Part shown: positions 7,767 to 17,201 of the stretch, one piece after another | Position numbering within the stretch: the first letter of the stretch is position 1 | Layout: each line of letters begins with the position of its first letter | Assembly: GCA_029939635.1 (NCBI GenBank) | Contig: JAOZSN010000015.1 | Location: 1 to 27,035 of the forward strand | Length of the DNA: 27,035 nucleotides | DNA from: Deltaproteobacteria bacterium | GTDB taxonomy: Bacteria; Desulfobacterota; Desulfobulbia; Desulfobulbales; SURF-16 | Direction of reading: 5' to 3' | Translations under genes and position numbers: made by a program | The notes under the pieces: generated by a model | What the model saw: the letters and a program-made list of their open reading frames with translations, nothing else | Database searches by the model: none | Told to the model about the DNA's origin: nothing

Positions 7767-7837
7767 ATTTTAGGGTATAGAGTTTTAGGCCTTAGGTTTT
7801 AGCTCACGGCTAATACCTAACTGCTAACAGCTTAATA
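7767..7837. repeat. Degenerate heptamer repeat array
   Basis: Consecutive 7-base units end in TTAG or ATAG on the left (ATTTTAG, GGTATAG, then after one base GTTTTAG, GCCTTAG, GTTTTAG) and turn into their reverse-complement type on the right (CTAATAC, CTAACTG, CTAACAG, to 7830). A CTCACGG unit (7803-7809) marks the turn. The design is the same as at 6241-6335 with different units. It lies between the VEK-repeat gene and the stop codon of the next minus-strand gene. Confidence 0.6.
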
Positions 7838-7842
7838 ATATA

Positions 7843-8745
7843 TCATTTTATCGTAAAGCCGCGCAATTTATTATCACTCATCATCGGTACAATTAATAAT
7901 TCCCAATCTACCGGCAGCATTTCAATATCAGCGCACCCCTGACCAACCTCTATGGTTTGCAGTAGCTTACCTGAAGCATCGATCTGCATCAGGGTACCAG
8001 CCATATGATCAGTTACCCAAAAACCACCACAATGATCAGTCTCAAGACCGTCCAGGTTGCCCAAGGGCAAACCAGAACCTAAGGAAGTGATTGATTTATC
8101 TAGCAAAGAAACTTTTTTTATATGGCCAGCAGTACTGGTCTTAAACCCATCGGTTATTTCACCCCAGCAGGCCACATAAAGGCTATCTTTTTGAATGAAT
8201 AAACCATTTGGGCCAGGCAAGGCATTGCTCTGTAACCATAACTCTAATCTGTCACCAGCAAGGCGATAGATAGTGTTGGTCATCATATCAGAGACGTACA
8301 CGTGGCCCTGGTTATCCATTATTACATCATTGAGAAAGATAGCCCCAGCGGCAGGATAGCGCTGCTTAGTGCCATTAGTCCAATCAATGGCGACCAATTC
8401 ATCAATATCTGCCACATAAAGAGTGTCATGACCCAAGGCCATTCCCTTGGGAGCATTAAGACCGGTAATCCATTTTTCATCAAGAAGAACACCATGCAGA
8501 GCCATTTTGGCAATGGTGCCATTGCCATCTTTGGCCAGTGGATGCCCATTAACATTGGCCACGAGTAAAATTCTACTCAAGGGATCAAAAAGAACTGACT
8601 CAGGGGCATGCATACCCTTGGAAGTCTGCCAGCTTTCGCTGAGTTGCGAAGAACAAGTGCTCCTATCCTGGGCCAGAGTGGAGCTAGGGGGGAAACAGAT
8701 TAAGAGACTAACAGCAATAACAGAAAAGAAAAATTTTATTAACAA
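7843..8745 (-). CDS. Exported SMP-30/gluconolactonase-like beta-propeller protein
   Basis: The 300-residue product starts with a signal peptide (MLIKFFFSVIAVSLLICF, cleavage probably after LAQ). The rest repeats blades of the NHL/SMP-30 type: APESVLFDPLSRILLVANVNG, APKGMALGHDTLYVADI, LNDVIMDNQGHVYVSDM, GPNGLFIQKDSLYVACWG, LDGLETDHCGGFWVTDH. Such six-bladed propellers include gluconolactonases and strictosidine-synthase-like esterases; acidic metal ligands expected for a lactonase are not all evident, so enzymatic activity is uncertain. It is probably periplasmic. The start is a TTG at 8745; no in-frame ATG or GTG lies close upstream, and a weak AAAGGG precedes it. It diverges from the hybrid kinase gene. 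Confidence 0.8.
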   Translation of the reverse strand: MLIKFFFSVIAVSLLICFPPSSTLAQDRSTCSSQLSESWQTSKGMHAPESVLFDPLSRILLVANVNGHPLAKDGNGTIAKMALHGVLLDEKWITGLNAPKGMALGHDTLYVADIDELVAIDWTNGTKQRYPAAGAIFLNDVIMDNQGHVYVSDMMTNTIYRLAGDRLELWLQSNALPGPNGLFIQKDSLYVACWGEITDGFKTSTAGHIKKVSLLDKSITSLGSGLPLGNLDGLETDHCGGFWVTDHMAGTLMQIDASGKLLQTIEVGQGCADIEMLPVDWELLIVPMMSDNKLRGFTIK

Positions 8746-8851
8746 GATACTATACCCTTTTTTTATGACAGTGGAGAGCTATGCTATTAGCACTCGCCCC
8801 ATATACAACTTGATTTCAAGAATATCATATGAAAATTTTTTATCAAAGCAG

Positions 8852-8881
8852 TTGTCTATGCAAGTCAGACTTTGCTAGGAT
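8852..8881 (+). promoter_or_regulatory. Probable promoter with extended -10, before the hybrid kinase
   Basis: TTGTCT (8852-8857) and TAGGAT (8876-8881) are 18 bp apart, with a TGC extension before the -10. The 14-base string TTTGCTAGGATACT occurs again before the luxR-type gene at 17362-17375. A start site near 8888 would fall on the ATG at 8889, so the mRNA would be leaderless, or a more upstream promoter is used and AGGA (8877-8880) serves as ribosome binding site. Confidence 0.45.
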
Positions 8882-8888
8882 ACTCAGT

Positions 8889-11309
8889 ATGGATGATAAT
8901 ACCACTGCCTCGACCAGACAATTTATACACGACATAGAAGCTTTGCTTGCCCGAAAAGCAATGGCAGATAATTTTTTAGCGCCGTATCTCAAAGAACTTC
9001 TCCTTCATTACAAATACTTATCTCACGAACATGCTGAGTTGCAAAATATTTATGCCACCCAGGCGAGAAAGCTGCTTGAGGCCATGGACAATGCGCTACA
9101 AGAAAAAGATATCACTGCCGCTGCAGATCAGGCCAAAAGTGAATTTCTGACCAATATGAGCCATGAGATTCGTACCCCTATGAATGGTATCATGGGTATG
9201 GCCTATCTTGCTCTGCAGCAGGACACATCAACTGAATGTAGCTATTATTTAGAAAAAATTCATGAATCAGCCCAATCATTGTTGTCCATCATTGATGATA
9301 TTCTTGATTTTTCTAAAATCGAAGTGGGTAATATGGCCTTGGAGGCCATTAATTTTGATCTCATTGATGTTGTAAATTCTGTCAAGAATCTGCTTTCGTC
9401 AAAGGCAGAAGAGAAAGGTATTGATTTCAAACTCATCCTGGCTGAAATGCCCTATCTCTTGAATGGCGACCCCATGCGTCTGCGCCAAATACTCATTAAC
9501 CTGGTGGGTAATGGTGTCAAATTTACCACAGAAGGCAGTGTTGAACTGGCCGTAAATTTAGTTCATCAAGATAAAGAAAGGGTGGTGATTCAATTTACTG
9601 TTTCAGATACTGGCATTGGCATGGAGGAAGATCAATTACAAAATGTCTTTGCCCCTTTTACCCAGGTTGACACCTCTTCCACCAGAAGCTATGGAGGCAC
9701 TGGTCTTGGCTTGGCCATCTGCCAGCAGCTTGTGGATATGTTGGGCGGTGAACTCGAAGTTCAAAGTTTACCAGGCAAAGGGTCTATTTTTACATTTACC
9801 ATTCCCATTGCCCTACAGCATAATCATGATCAGCTCCATCAACCTCCCCTGGCCTGTCTCAGCGGCATGAGGGTACTGGTTGTGGACGATAATCCAACGG
9901 CCCTGACCATCTATAAAAACATGTTGGAGTCGTTTTCCTTTCTGGTCACCACTGCCCGGAGTGGTGCATTGGCCTTGGCTGAGTGGCAACATCTCCTTGA
10001 CCGTGGCGAAGAACTTCCCTTTCAACTCATTATAATGGATTGGAAGTTAAATGGTATGGATGGTGTGGCTACATCCCAAAAAATCCTGCGTCGTTGTACA
10101 GAACAACAACCTCACATTATATTGGTTACCGCCTATGGCCTCCAGGAAGTTATTTCCCTGGGGCAGGAAGCTGGCCTGCGTCATTACCTGGCCAAACCAT
10201 TGCAGCGCCACACCCTCTATAACAAAATCCTCTCCATCATGGGTTTGGCCAACCGGAGTCCCTTTGCCAGTATTCAGCGTATTAATTATAATAGTGATGC
10301 CTTGGCAAAACTTGCTGGTGGGCATGTCCTGGTGATGGAGGATAATGAGATTAATCAAATTGTCATCCGTGAGCTATTGGAGGCAATAGGGCTACAAGTT
10401 CACATTACCCATAATGGTAAGGAAGGTTTTGATACCTTACTAACCAGCGAAAATGATTATTTTGATCTGATTTTAATGGATATTCAAATGCCGGTTATGG
10501 ATGGCTATGAGGCATGTAAACTGATCAGACAAGAGCCTCGTTTCATGAATATACCAATAATTGCCCTAACAGCCCATGCCCTTGAAGGTCACCGTGAACA
10601 ATGCTTTTCCGCTGGAATGAATGATTATCTCAGCAAACCTGTGGATCCCAGTCAGCTCTACACGGTTCTAAAACAATGGCTTAGAGTAAGGGTTGCTGCA
10701 CCTCTCTCTCCCCTACCAACCATGGTTGATGGCCTAAATGTCGGTGATGCCCTGGCGCGTCTCGCTGGCCATGAAAAGATATATCGTTCCATCCTTGGCA
10801 AGTTCATTGAAACCCATTGTGATACCATTGAAGAACTGCAGAACTTAAAGACAGCCCATGATTTCAAGGAAATGCGTATGCTGGCTCATTCACTTAAAGG
10901 GGTAGCGGCTACCATTGGGGCTGATCAACTTGCAGTGGTGGCTAAGGATCTTGAAGATGCCTCTCTGGCTAATTGCCAGGAGGATTGTGATACTATTACA
11001 GCCACTCTTGATACGCTGATGACGGAAACCTTTGCCGCAGTACAAAAGGTCTTGTCCTCTTCAGCTGAAAGCAAGCAAACTACAAGTCAAGAAAATGTTG
11101 ACTCTTTCCTTCCTAGACTCTATGAACTAACCAAAAACAGTGACCCAGGGTCAAACCATTTTCTCAATGATCACTGTTCACCCTCTTTTTTCTCTGACCA
11201 CAGCACAGATCTTGATAGCCTAAGTCAAGCCCTGCACTGCTATAATTTTGATGCTGCCTTAGAGATTATTATCTACCTTGCCAAGAAGAAAGGAATAGAG
11301 TTGCCATAA
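8889..11309 (+). CDS. Soluble hybrid histidine kinase (HisKA-HATPase-REC-REC-Hpt)
   Basis: The 806-residue protein has no membrane segment. Domains in order: an N-terminal helical region; HisKA with SHEIRTPMNG (phospho-His H92); HATPase with N box near 196-212, DTGIG (240-244) and GGTGLGL (269-275); REC1 with VVDDN and acceptor D384; REC2 with VMEDN and acceptor D531 in LMDIQMPVMDG; and an Hpt domain with AHSLKG (H667). A full internal phosphorelay is therefore possible, but no output domain or partner regulator is adjacent. The start at 8889 is chosen because AGGA lies 8 nt upstream; an ATG at 8829 in the same frame has no ribosome binding site. The input signal is unknown. Confidence 0.93.
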   Translation: MDDNTTASTRQFIHDIEALLARKAMADNFLAPYLKELLLHYKYLSHEHAELQNIYATQARKLLEAMDNALQEKDITAAADQAKSEFLTNMSHEIRTPMNGIMGMAYLALQQDTSTECSYYLEKIHESAQSLLSIIDDILDFSKIEVGNMALEAINFDLIDVVNSVKNLLSSKAEEKGIDFKLILAEMPYLLNGDPMRLRQILINLVGNGVKFTTEGSVELAVNLVHQDKERVVIQFTVSDTGIGMEEDQLQNVFAPFTQVDTSSTRSYGGTGLGLAICQQLVDMLGGELEVQSLPGKGSIFTFTIPIALQHNHDQLHQPPLACLSGMRVLVVDDNPTALTIYKNMLESFSFLVTTARSGALALAEWQHLLDRGEELPFQLIIMDWKLNGMDGVATSQKILRRCTEQQPHIILVTAYGLQEVISLGQEAGLRHYLAKPLQRHTLYNKILSIMGLANRSPFASIQRINYNSDALAKLAGGHVLVMEDNEINQIVIRELLEAIGLQVHITHNGKEGFDTLLTSENDYFDLILMDIQMPVMDGYEACKLIRQEPRFMNIPIIALTAHALEGHREQCFSAGMNDYLSKPVDPSQLYTVLKQWLRVRVAAPLSPLPTMVDGLNVGDALARLAGHEKIYRSILGKFIETHCDTIEELQNLKTAHDFKEMRMLAHSLKGVAATIGADQLAVVAKDLEDASLANCQEDCDTITATLDTLMTETFAAVQKVLSSSAESKQTTSQENVDSFLPRLYELTKNSDPGSNHFLNDHCSPSFFSDHSTDLDSLSQALHCYNFDAALEIIIYLAKKKGIELP

Positions 11310-11350
11310 CTAACACTGGAAACCTTAAATTTTCGAATGAGAAGCCGGGC

Positions 11351-11377
11351 TGTAGGAGCGAGCTTGCTCGCGAAGAT
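11351..11377. repeat. REP-like palindromic element
   Basis: TGTAGGAGCGAGCTTGCTCG and the bases that follow contain the stem GCGAGC (11358-11363) and GCTCGC (11366-11371) with a TT loop. The GTAGGAGCGAGCTTGCTCGCGAA form is, from memory, very like the abundant REP sequences of Pseudomonas. It is GC-rich in an AT-rich spacer, standing out from its surroundings. The rest of the 11310-11522 spacer shows no gene and no strong terminator. Confidence 0.6.
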
Positions 11378-11522
11378 CTCGAACAAAATGACCTATTTCT
11401 GGACAGGCACTAATTAGGTTTGATTCATTAAACATGGCCAAATTGCTATTCTGTGGTAAATAGATGATCTCCTTTTTTGTTTTGCATATTTTCCCTTTTC
11501 TTCCTTTACCCCCCTAATTCAC

Positions 11523-12569
11523 ATGCCTCCCTCTTCTGATCCCCTTCCTGACTTACGCAATTTCAGCCGTCAACAGTTAACCGATTGGGTTACCAGCCTT
11601 GGTCAACCAGCCTTCAGGGCAAAGCAGATTTTTACCTGGCTCTATAGACCAGGTATTATAGATTTTTCTCAAATGACAAATCTCAGTAAAGACCTGCGGG
11701 GCAAATTGCACGATCTTGCTCTCTTGACCGATCTTGCCATTGAAACATCTGAATTATCACAGGATGGCACAAAAAAATATGCTTTTGCCCTTGCTGATGA
11801 TGCCATCATTGAAAGTGTGCTTATCCCAGATGGTAAACGCCGAACCCTATGTATCTCCTCTCAGGTCGGGTGCGCCATGGGTTGTGCCTTCTGTCTTACC
11901 GCCACCATGGGCTTTAAACGTAACCTGACTCCAGCTGAAATAGTCGGCCAGGTGCGAGCTGTCCAAAGTGATCTAGGCGAGGAGCAGCGCATCAATAATA
12001 TTGTGTATATGGGTATGGGGGAACCATTGGCCAATCTTGATAATGTCATCACATCCCTAGATATTCTAGGCGATGAACTTGGCCTGGCATATTCAGCCAA
12101 AAGAATCACTATGTCTACGTGCGGATTAGCTCCGCAAATTAACAAGTTAGCAGGAAAAGTTAAGGTTAATCTGGCAGTTTCTTTGCATGCAGCCAACGAC
12201 ATTATCCGCGATCAACTAATGCCGGTAAATAAAAAATATCCCATTGCAGAGCTCTTAACCGCCTGTCAAGAGTTCCCTTTGGATAAACGGCAAAAAATAA
12301 CTTTTGAGTATATTCTCCTGGCGGGTATTAATGACGGGGTGGAGGATGCCCGTGCCCTGGCCAAGTTGCTACGACCATTATCATGCAAGATCAATCTACT
12401 GCCCTGTAACGAAGCACCGGAGATTCCTTTTCGTAAGCCTAAAGAGGCCACGGTACTGGCCTTTCAGGATATTTTGAAATGGGCAGGATATACCGTGCTT
12501 ATCCGTTCCAGTCGTGGAGATGATATCTCAGCAGCCTGTGGCCAGCTGGCAGCAAAAAAAAAGAGCTAG
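11523..12569 (+). CDS. rlmN: 23S rRNA/tRNA adenosine-C2 methyltransferase RlmN
   Basis: The 348-residue protein has the RlmN layout: an N-terminal helical domain (FRAKQIFTWLY), a radical SAM barrel with cluster cysteines in VGCAMGCAFC (C117, C121, C124), GMGEPLANLDNV, and the two catalytic cysteines, C110 seven residues before the cluster and C339 in ISAACGQL. It methylates A2503 of 23S rRNA and A37 of some tRNAs through a methylated-cysteine intermediate. The ATG lacks a visible ribosome binding site; the leader is T-rich. xseA follows after 16 bp, so the two probably share a transcript. Confidence 0.97.
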   Translation: MPPSSDPLPDLRNFSRQQLTDWVTSLGQPAFRAKQIFTWLYRPGIIDFSQMTNLSKDLRGKLHDLALLTDLAIETSELSQDGTKKYAFALADDAIIESVLIPDGKRRTLCISSQVGCAMGCAFCLTATMGFKRNLTPAEIVGQVRAVQSDLGEEQRINNIVYMGMGEPLANLDNVITSLDILGDELGLAYSAKRITMSTCGLAPQINKLAGKVKVNLAVSLHAANDIIRDQLMPVNKKYPIAELLTACQEFPLDKRQKITFEYILLAGINDGVEDARALAKLLRPLSCKINLLPCNEAPEIPFRKPKEATVLAFQDILKWAGYTVLIRSSRGDDISAACGQLAAKKKS

Positions 12570-12585
12570 CCCGTAAACACCAGCC

Positions 12586-13947
12586 ATGTCATTCACTCCC
12601 CAATCTACCAAGGTTCAAACAGTCTCAGAACTCACCAGTTCCCTGAAAGGGTTACTGGAAAGCCATTATTCCTTTGTCTCCATTGTTGGAGAAATTTCTA
12701 ACCTGAGCGTACCCTATTCTGGACACCATTATTTCACCCTTAAAGATGACAAGGCCCAGATTAAAGCTGTGCTCTTTAAGGGCCAGGCGCGTTATCTTGC
12801 TTCAGCCTTGGCAGATGGTCAGCATGTTGTATGCAAAGGACGCCTTACCATCTATGAACCACGTGGAGATTATCAGATCATTATTGACCATGTCACCCCC
12901 AAGGGTGAAGGCAATTTGCAACTGGCTCTGGAAAAACTAAAAACTAATCTTGCTGCTGAAGGGCTCTTTGACCAGGATCGCAAACATCCCCTGCCTTTTT
13001 TGGCCTCTAGGATCTGTTTGATAACCTCGCCCACCGGGGCCGCTATTCATGATTTCCTCAAAGTAGCCTTGGAGCGCTACCCAAACCTGCAAGTAGAGAT
13101 TTTGCCAGTCAAGGTGCAAGGTGATGGTGCGGCCCAAGAGATCTGCAAAGCCATAGAAAAAGCGAATAAGAGAAAATGGGCCAAGGTGATTGTTTTGGCT
13201 CGAGGTGGCGGTTCCCTTGAGGATCTCTGGGCCTTTAACAATGAGTCATTGGCACGTACCATTGTGGCCTCCAATCTACCTATAGTCTCTGCTGTGGGAC
13301 ATGAGGTGGATTTTACCATTGTAGACTTTGTTGCTGACCTGCGTGCCCCCACTCCTACAGGAGCTGCGGAGATGGTAGTCCCTGATCGAGATGAACTTGT
13401 TGGGCAGATATCAGCCAAGGTAAGACGCCTGTGCAATGCGCAACAGATACAACTTAAGACACTCCTGCAAAACCTTGATTTGCAGCGTCATCGCTTAGGT
13501 GATCCCCGTGCCATTCTTGAGCAATATGGCCTCCGTGTTGATTATAGTCTTCAAAACTTGAGCCATGCCATGGCAATTGCTCTGCATAATAGCCACCAGC
13601 AGTTAGAGAGACAACGCAGTCAGTTACTCCATCATTCCCCGCTGGCTACCCTTACAGTCCAAAAGGCCAAAAGCCAACAACTTCGTCAATCATTGGTGGC
13701 CGCCATGACGAACCAGCTGGCCGTCAAAAAACTGGCTCTGGCTCGTTCTGCCAGCCGCTTAGATAGTTTAAGCCCTTTAGCCATTCTTGGCCGAGGTTAC
13801 AGCCTGACCTATAATGCAGAGATGGAATTGATTAATAGCATATCCCAAATCAAAGAAGGCCAGGAAATTCGGCAACAGCTTGTTGATGGCATTATACGCT
13901 CACGGGTAGAGCAGATCACCCCTACCCCAAGGAAAGCAAAGGGATAA
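12586..13947 (+). CDS. xseA: Exodeoxyribonuclease VII large subunit
   Basis: The 453-residue protein starts with the OB-fold (VSELTSSLKGLLES, FVSIVGEISNLSVPYSGHHYFTLKD) and continues into the catalytic domain with ITSPTGAAIHDFL, ARGGGSLEDLWAFN, SAVGHEVDFTIVDFVADLRAPTPTGAAE and a long C-terminal coiled coil ending in LAILGRGYSLT. With XseB it forms the ATP-independent nuclease that trims single-stranded DNA in both directions. xseB is not adjacent; it must lie elsewhere in the genome. It follows rlmN by 16 bp. No terminator is evident before the next gene 150 bp on. Confidence 0.97.
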   Translation: MSFTPQSTKVQTVSELTSSLKGLLESHYSFVSIVGEISNLSVPYSGHHYFTLKDDKAQIKAVLFKGQARYLASALADGQHVVCKGRLTIYEPRGDYQIIIDHVTPKGEGNLQLALEKLKTNLAAEGLFDQDRKHPLPFLASRICLITSPTGAAIHDFLKVALERYPNLQVEILPVKVQGDGAAQEICKAIEKANKRKWAKVIVLARGGGSLEDLWAFNNESLARTIVASNLPIVSAVGHEVDFTIVDFVADLRAPTPTGAAEMVVPDRDELVGQISAKVRRLCNAQQIQLKTLLQNLDLQRHRLGDPRAILEQYGLRVDYSLQNLSHAMAIALHNSHQQLERQRSQLLHHSPLATLTVQKAKSQQLRQSLVAAMTNQLAVKKLALARSASRLDSLSPLAILGRGYSLTYNAEMELINSISQIKEGQEIRQQLVDGIIRSRVEQITPTPRKAKG

Positions 13948-14099
13948 ATTACACCCTAACCGCTTATACAACTCAACAGGTAGTAAAGTTATGAATATGT
14001 AAATAACTGCTTTATTCCTCTATCTTTCCTGTGATACTGTTTTGTGTTCTTTAATAATCTCACATCTCTATCAATCACTATAGCTATATCTTGTCACAT

Positions 14100-16652
14100 A
14101 TGAATAAACGCACCCGGGTCATAGTAGTTATTGGGGTGATCCTTATCACCCTCTATACCTTGTATATCATTCTGCTGGTCACTCAGCAGAAACATTTCTA
14201 TCAGGCCAATATTGCCCGTGATACAGCTCAGCTTTCCACTCTCCTGGAACTCATTCCCACCGAGACATACAGTCAGTACCGCAAACGTATAAAATCTTTT
14301 ACCAGCAGTAAGAAAGAAATTATTAAGGCCTTTGCCGGGCGCGACCGTGCCAAGCTTTTATCTCTTACCGAGCCATTATACAAAATCCTCAAAACCGAGA
14401 ACCGTTTTTTTTCCAATATCGCCTTTATTACCCCAGATAATAAGGCCTTTTTACGTATGATTAAGTCTGATCATGTTGGCGAAGACATTGCCCTACTAAG
14501 CCAGATGATTCCACTCTCCAACGCTAACCAAGAGCCAATGGCAGGTTTTGAACTTACCATGCAAGGACTCGGCTTTCGGCTCACTCAGCCAATTTTTTAC
14601 AACGGTATATATCAAGGGCTGCTTGTCTTTGCTATTGATGGCAACCAACTTGCTTCGGCATTACAGAGGCATGGCTTAAATGATATTGCCATTTATTTCC
14701 CTGAAACCAATCCAGACATTGATTTCCGTTCAACCATAGCCAAACATTCGATCGGCACTAAAGCCATTTTCACAGATTCACCCCTTCTTGCCAACCTGCC
14801 AGCAACAACTGATCTATCTCTGAACAATCAACGTTTAGCCATTAACGGTAAAGAGATCCTGCTGCTCAGCGATTTTCAAATTGAAAACTTTAATCATGAG
14901 CCCATAGCACATCTAATGGTGGCAAAAGATATAAGTAGCTCACAACATGCTTTTCGCCGCACCATCATAAATACCATCATCATTGGTCTGATTTTGATGG
15001 GACTTGCGGTCATGGTTATTTATCTTGGTTTTGACTCGTTACTTAGAGAGATCATACTTCTCAATGAGTCCCTGGAAGGAAAGGTGGAAGATCGCACCAC
15101 CAAACTTCGACAGGAAAGTTACAAAAGACAACAAGCCCAAGAAGAGTGGGAAAAAACCTTTAATGCCATTAAAGATATCATTACTATCCAAGATGACTCC
15201 TTTCATATCCTCCGCGCCAATAAAGCAGCGGAAAAATTTTCAGGAATTAAACAGGAGGAACTCATAGGAAAGCGTTGCTTTGATCTCTTTAATGAAGGTA
15301 AACCCTGTGAAGATTGTCCCCATATGCGCAGTAAAAAAACCAAGGTAAGTCATAGAACTGAAATAAAGCTGCCTGGCACTGAAACTATTTTGTTGATAGA
15401 AGCCACTCCAATCCTAAATAAGGATGACTCATTTTTCGGTATCGTCCATACAGCTAAGGATATCACCAAGGAAAAGGTGGCTGCTGAACGCTTACAACGG
15501 GCCGAAAAAATGGAAGCACTGGGGCTTATGGCAGGTGGGGTGGCCCACGACCTTAACAATATCCTCTCTGGTGTCATTAATTACCCTGAGTTGCTGCTGC
15601 TCAAACTGGAAAAAGACAGCCCATTCCGCAAGACCGTCCAGGCAATCCGGGCATCAGGCTTACGTGCAGCAGCCGTGGTGACCGATATGCTGACCATTAC
15701 GAGAGGTGCCAGTACTGTTAAGGAACCGTGCAATCTCAATATAATCATAGCTGATTTTATTGCCTCAGCCGAGTGTGAGCACTTGCTGGGGATGTATAAG
15801 AAAGTCGAACTTAAAACAGATCTTAGTGATGAACTAAAATTTATTAACTGTTCTGCCATTTATATCCAAAAAATAATCATGAATCTGCTCAGCAATGGCC
15901 TGGAGGCTTGCCCTGAGGGCGGAAAAGTGCTCATTAGCACGACAAATATACTTATCAATTCATCATCAGAGCTTCAACAACCAGACAGACCAGGCGAGTA
16001 TGTCAAAATGATTGTCAGCGACAGTGGTCAAGGTATTGATCCTATTGATTTTCACCATATATTTGAGCCATTTTATACCAAAAAACAGATGAGCCGACAT
16101 AGTGGCACTGGCCTTGGTCTGACTGTGGTGTGGAATAGTGTGCAGGATCATTCCGGCACCATTTTTGTTGATAGCAGCAAACAAGGGACAATCTTCACCC
16201 TTTTTTTTCCTGTGGTTGAAGGAAAAGACAAACAAACATCTAAAATTGCCTCAGACTCTTCACTCAGTATACCTGAAGGCAACGGACAATCGGTGTTGAT
16301 TATTGATGATGAGCAACAGCAGCGTGATATTGCCAGTCAGATACTGACAATACTTAACTACCAATGTCATGCTGTGGCTAGTGGAGAAGAGGCCGTGGCC
16401 TATATGGTGGATCATAATGCAGATCTATTGCTACTTGATATGATCATGGGTAAGGATATGAATGGCCGCCAGACCTATGAGGAGATAATCAAAAACCATC
16501 CTGGCCAAAAGGCCATTATAGCCAGTGGCTTTTCAGATAACCAAGAGGTTAAACGGGCTATGGCTCTGGGCGTGGGTGGCTTTGTTATGAAACCATACAC
16601 CACCCAGCAGCTTGCTGTTCTAGTGCATCAAGAGCTGCATGAAAGCAGCTAG
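14100..16652 (+). CDS. Membrane hybrid histidine kinase (dCache-PAS-HisKA-HATPase-REC)
   Basis: The 850-residue protein has a membrane segment at residues 7-27, a periplasmic domain of about 260 residues with FITPDNKAFLRM and GEDI, typical of dCache_3-type sensors, and a second membrane segment at about 288-311. A coiled coil leads to a PAS domain (about 350-460) with PCEDCP, then HisKA with GGVAHDLNNILSG (H483), HATPase with DSGQGID and GTGLGL, and a C-terminal REC with IIDDE and LLLDMIMG. It should sense a periplasmic small molecule; the CxxC in the PAS could be redox sensitive. No separate response regulator is adjacent. ATG at 14100 is used; a TTG at 14091 in frame is possible; neither has a good ribosome binding site. 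Confidence 0.92.
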   Translation: MNKRTRVIVVIGVILITLYTLYIILLVTQQKHFYQANIARDTAQLSTLLELIPTETYSQYRKRIKSFTSSKKEIIKAFAGRDRAKLLSLTEPLYKILKTENRFFSNIAFITPDNKAFLRMIKSDHVGEDIALLSQMIPLSNANQEPMAGFELTMQGLGFRLTQPIFYNGIYQGLLVFAIDGNQLASALQRHGLNDIAIYFPETNPDIDFRSTIAKHSIGTKAIFTDSPLLANLPATTDLSLNNQRLAINGKEILLLSDFQIENFNHEPIAHLMVAKDISSSQHAFRRTIINTIIIGLILMGLAVMVIYLGFDSLLREIILLNESLEGKVEDRTTKLRQESYKRQQAQEEWEKTFNAIKDIITIQDDSFHILRANKAAEKFSGIKQEELIGKRCFDLFNEGKPCEDCPHMRSKKTKVSHRTEIKLPGTETILLIEATPILNKDDSFFGIVHTAKDITKEKVAAERLQRAEKMEALGLMAGGVAHDLNNILSGVINYPELLLLKLEKDSPFRKTVQAIRASGLRAAAVVTDMLTITRGASTVKEPCNLNIIIADFIASAECEHLLGMYKKVELKTDLSDELKFINCSAIYIQKIIMNLLSNGLEACPEGGKVLISTTNILINSSSELQQPDRPGEYVKMIVSDSGQGIDPIDFHHIFEPFYTKKQMSRHSGTGLGLTVVWNSVQDHSGTIFVDSSKQGTIFTLFFPVVEGKDKQTSKIASDSSLSIPEGNGQSVLIIDDEQQQRDIASQILTILNYQCHAVASGEEAVAYMVDHNADLLLLDMIMGKDMNGRQTYEEIIKNHPGQKAIIASGFSDNQEVKRAMALGVGGFVMKPYTTQQLAVLVHQELHESS

Positions 16653-16751
16653 ATGCACCTGAACAGATGCAATAATATTCATGATTTAATTCAAGGTGGC
16701 ATCAAGAACATTCAACAGATACATACTCCCAAACTGGAAGTATCGTTACCG

Positions 16752-17153
16752 TCAGTAGTTATGATAGGCATCCTGACTGCCCTTACCAAAGCGAAATAAA
16801 TAATCGTTCACCATAAGGAGTTGATCCTGGCTAAGGGCATCCCACGAACCATCCTTGGCACATGCGACTTTTTTCTGGGCAAAAATTCTATTCCATGCCT
16901 TTGAAGATTTAGATTCCACATAGAGAAATTTAGCACCCTTCTCATTGCCACGATGGTGGCAGCTCTTGCAGGTATTGTCAAAACCCTGACCTCCTTTTCC
17001 CCAGGGTCGGCTCTCCCATTCAAGTTTACCAAAACCTATTTTTCGGCATGAATCGGTTGTTGAGTCATACCGCACGTCAGGCCAGGCGTACACTTGGGAG
17101 ACAAAGGTTAAAGAGAGTGCTCCTGCCGCGAGAATACATGCAAATCTATTCAT
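16752..17153 (-). CDS. Exported monoheme cytochrome c-type protein
   Basis: The 133-residue product has a signal peptide (MNRFACILAAGALSLTF..., cleavage probably after VYA) and one haem-binding CKSCH motif (C62 to H66). A proximal histidine is thus present; the sixth ligand could be a C-terminal methionine in LLMVNDYLF or H131 near the C-terminus. Size fits a small class I-like periplasmic electron carrier, or a haem sensor. GGAGG lies 7 nt before the ATG. It is divergent from the luxR-type gene, and a perfect lux-type box lies 109 bp upstream of its ATG, about 43 bp before the predicted start site, so it is a candidate quorum- or ligand-regulated gene. The leader carries a CAGCAA/TTGCTG hairpin (17202-17217). 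Confidence 0.85.
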   Translation of the reverse strand: MNRFACILAAGALSLTFVSQVYAWPDVRYDSTTDSCRKIGFGKLEWESRPWGKGGQGFDNTCKSCHHRGNEKGAKFLYVESKSSKAWNRIFAQKKVACAKDGSWDALSQDQLLMVNDYLFRFGKGSQDAYHNY

Positions 17154-17201
17154 GTCATTCCTCCATGGGTTATAGTATGGTGCAAAACTGCCCTAAACAA
17201 T

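Noticed and set aside
16710..16745. Terminator hairpin between the membrane kinase and the cytochrome gene
   Set aside because: ATACTCC/GGAAGTAT pairing needs a bulge and there is no T-run on either strand.
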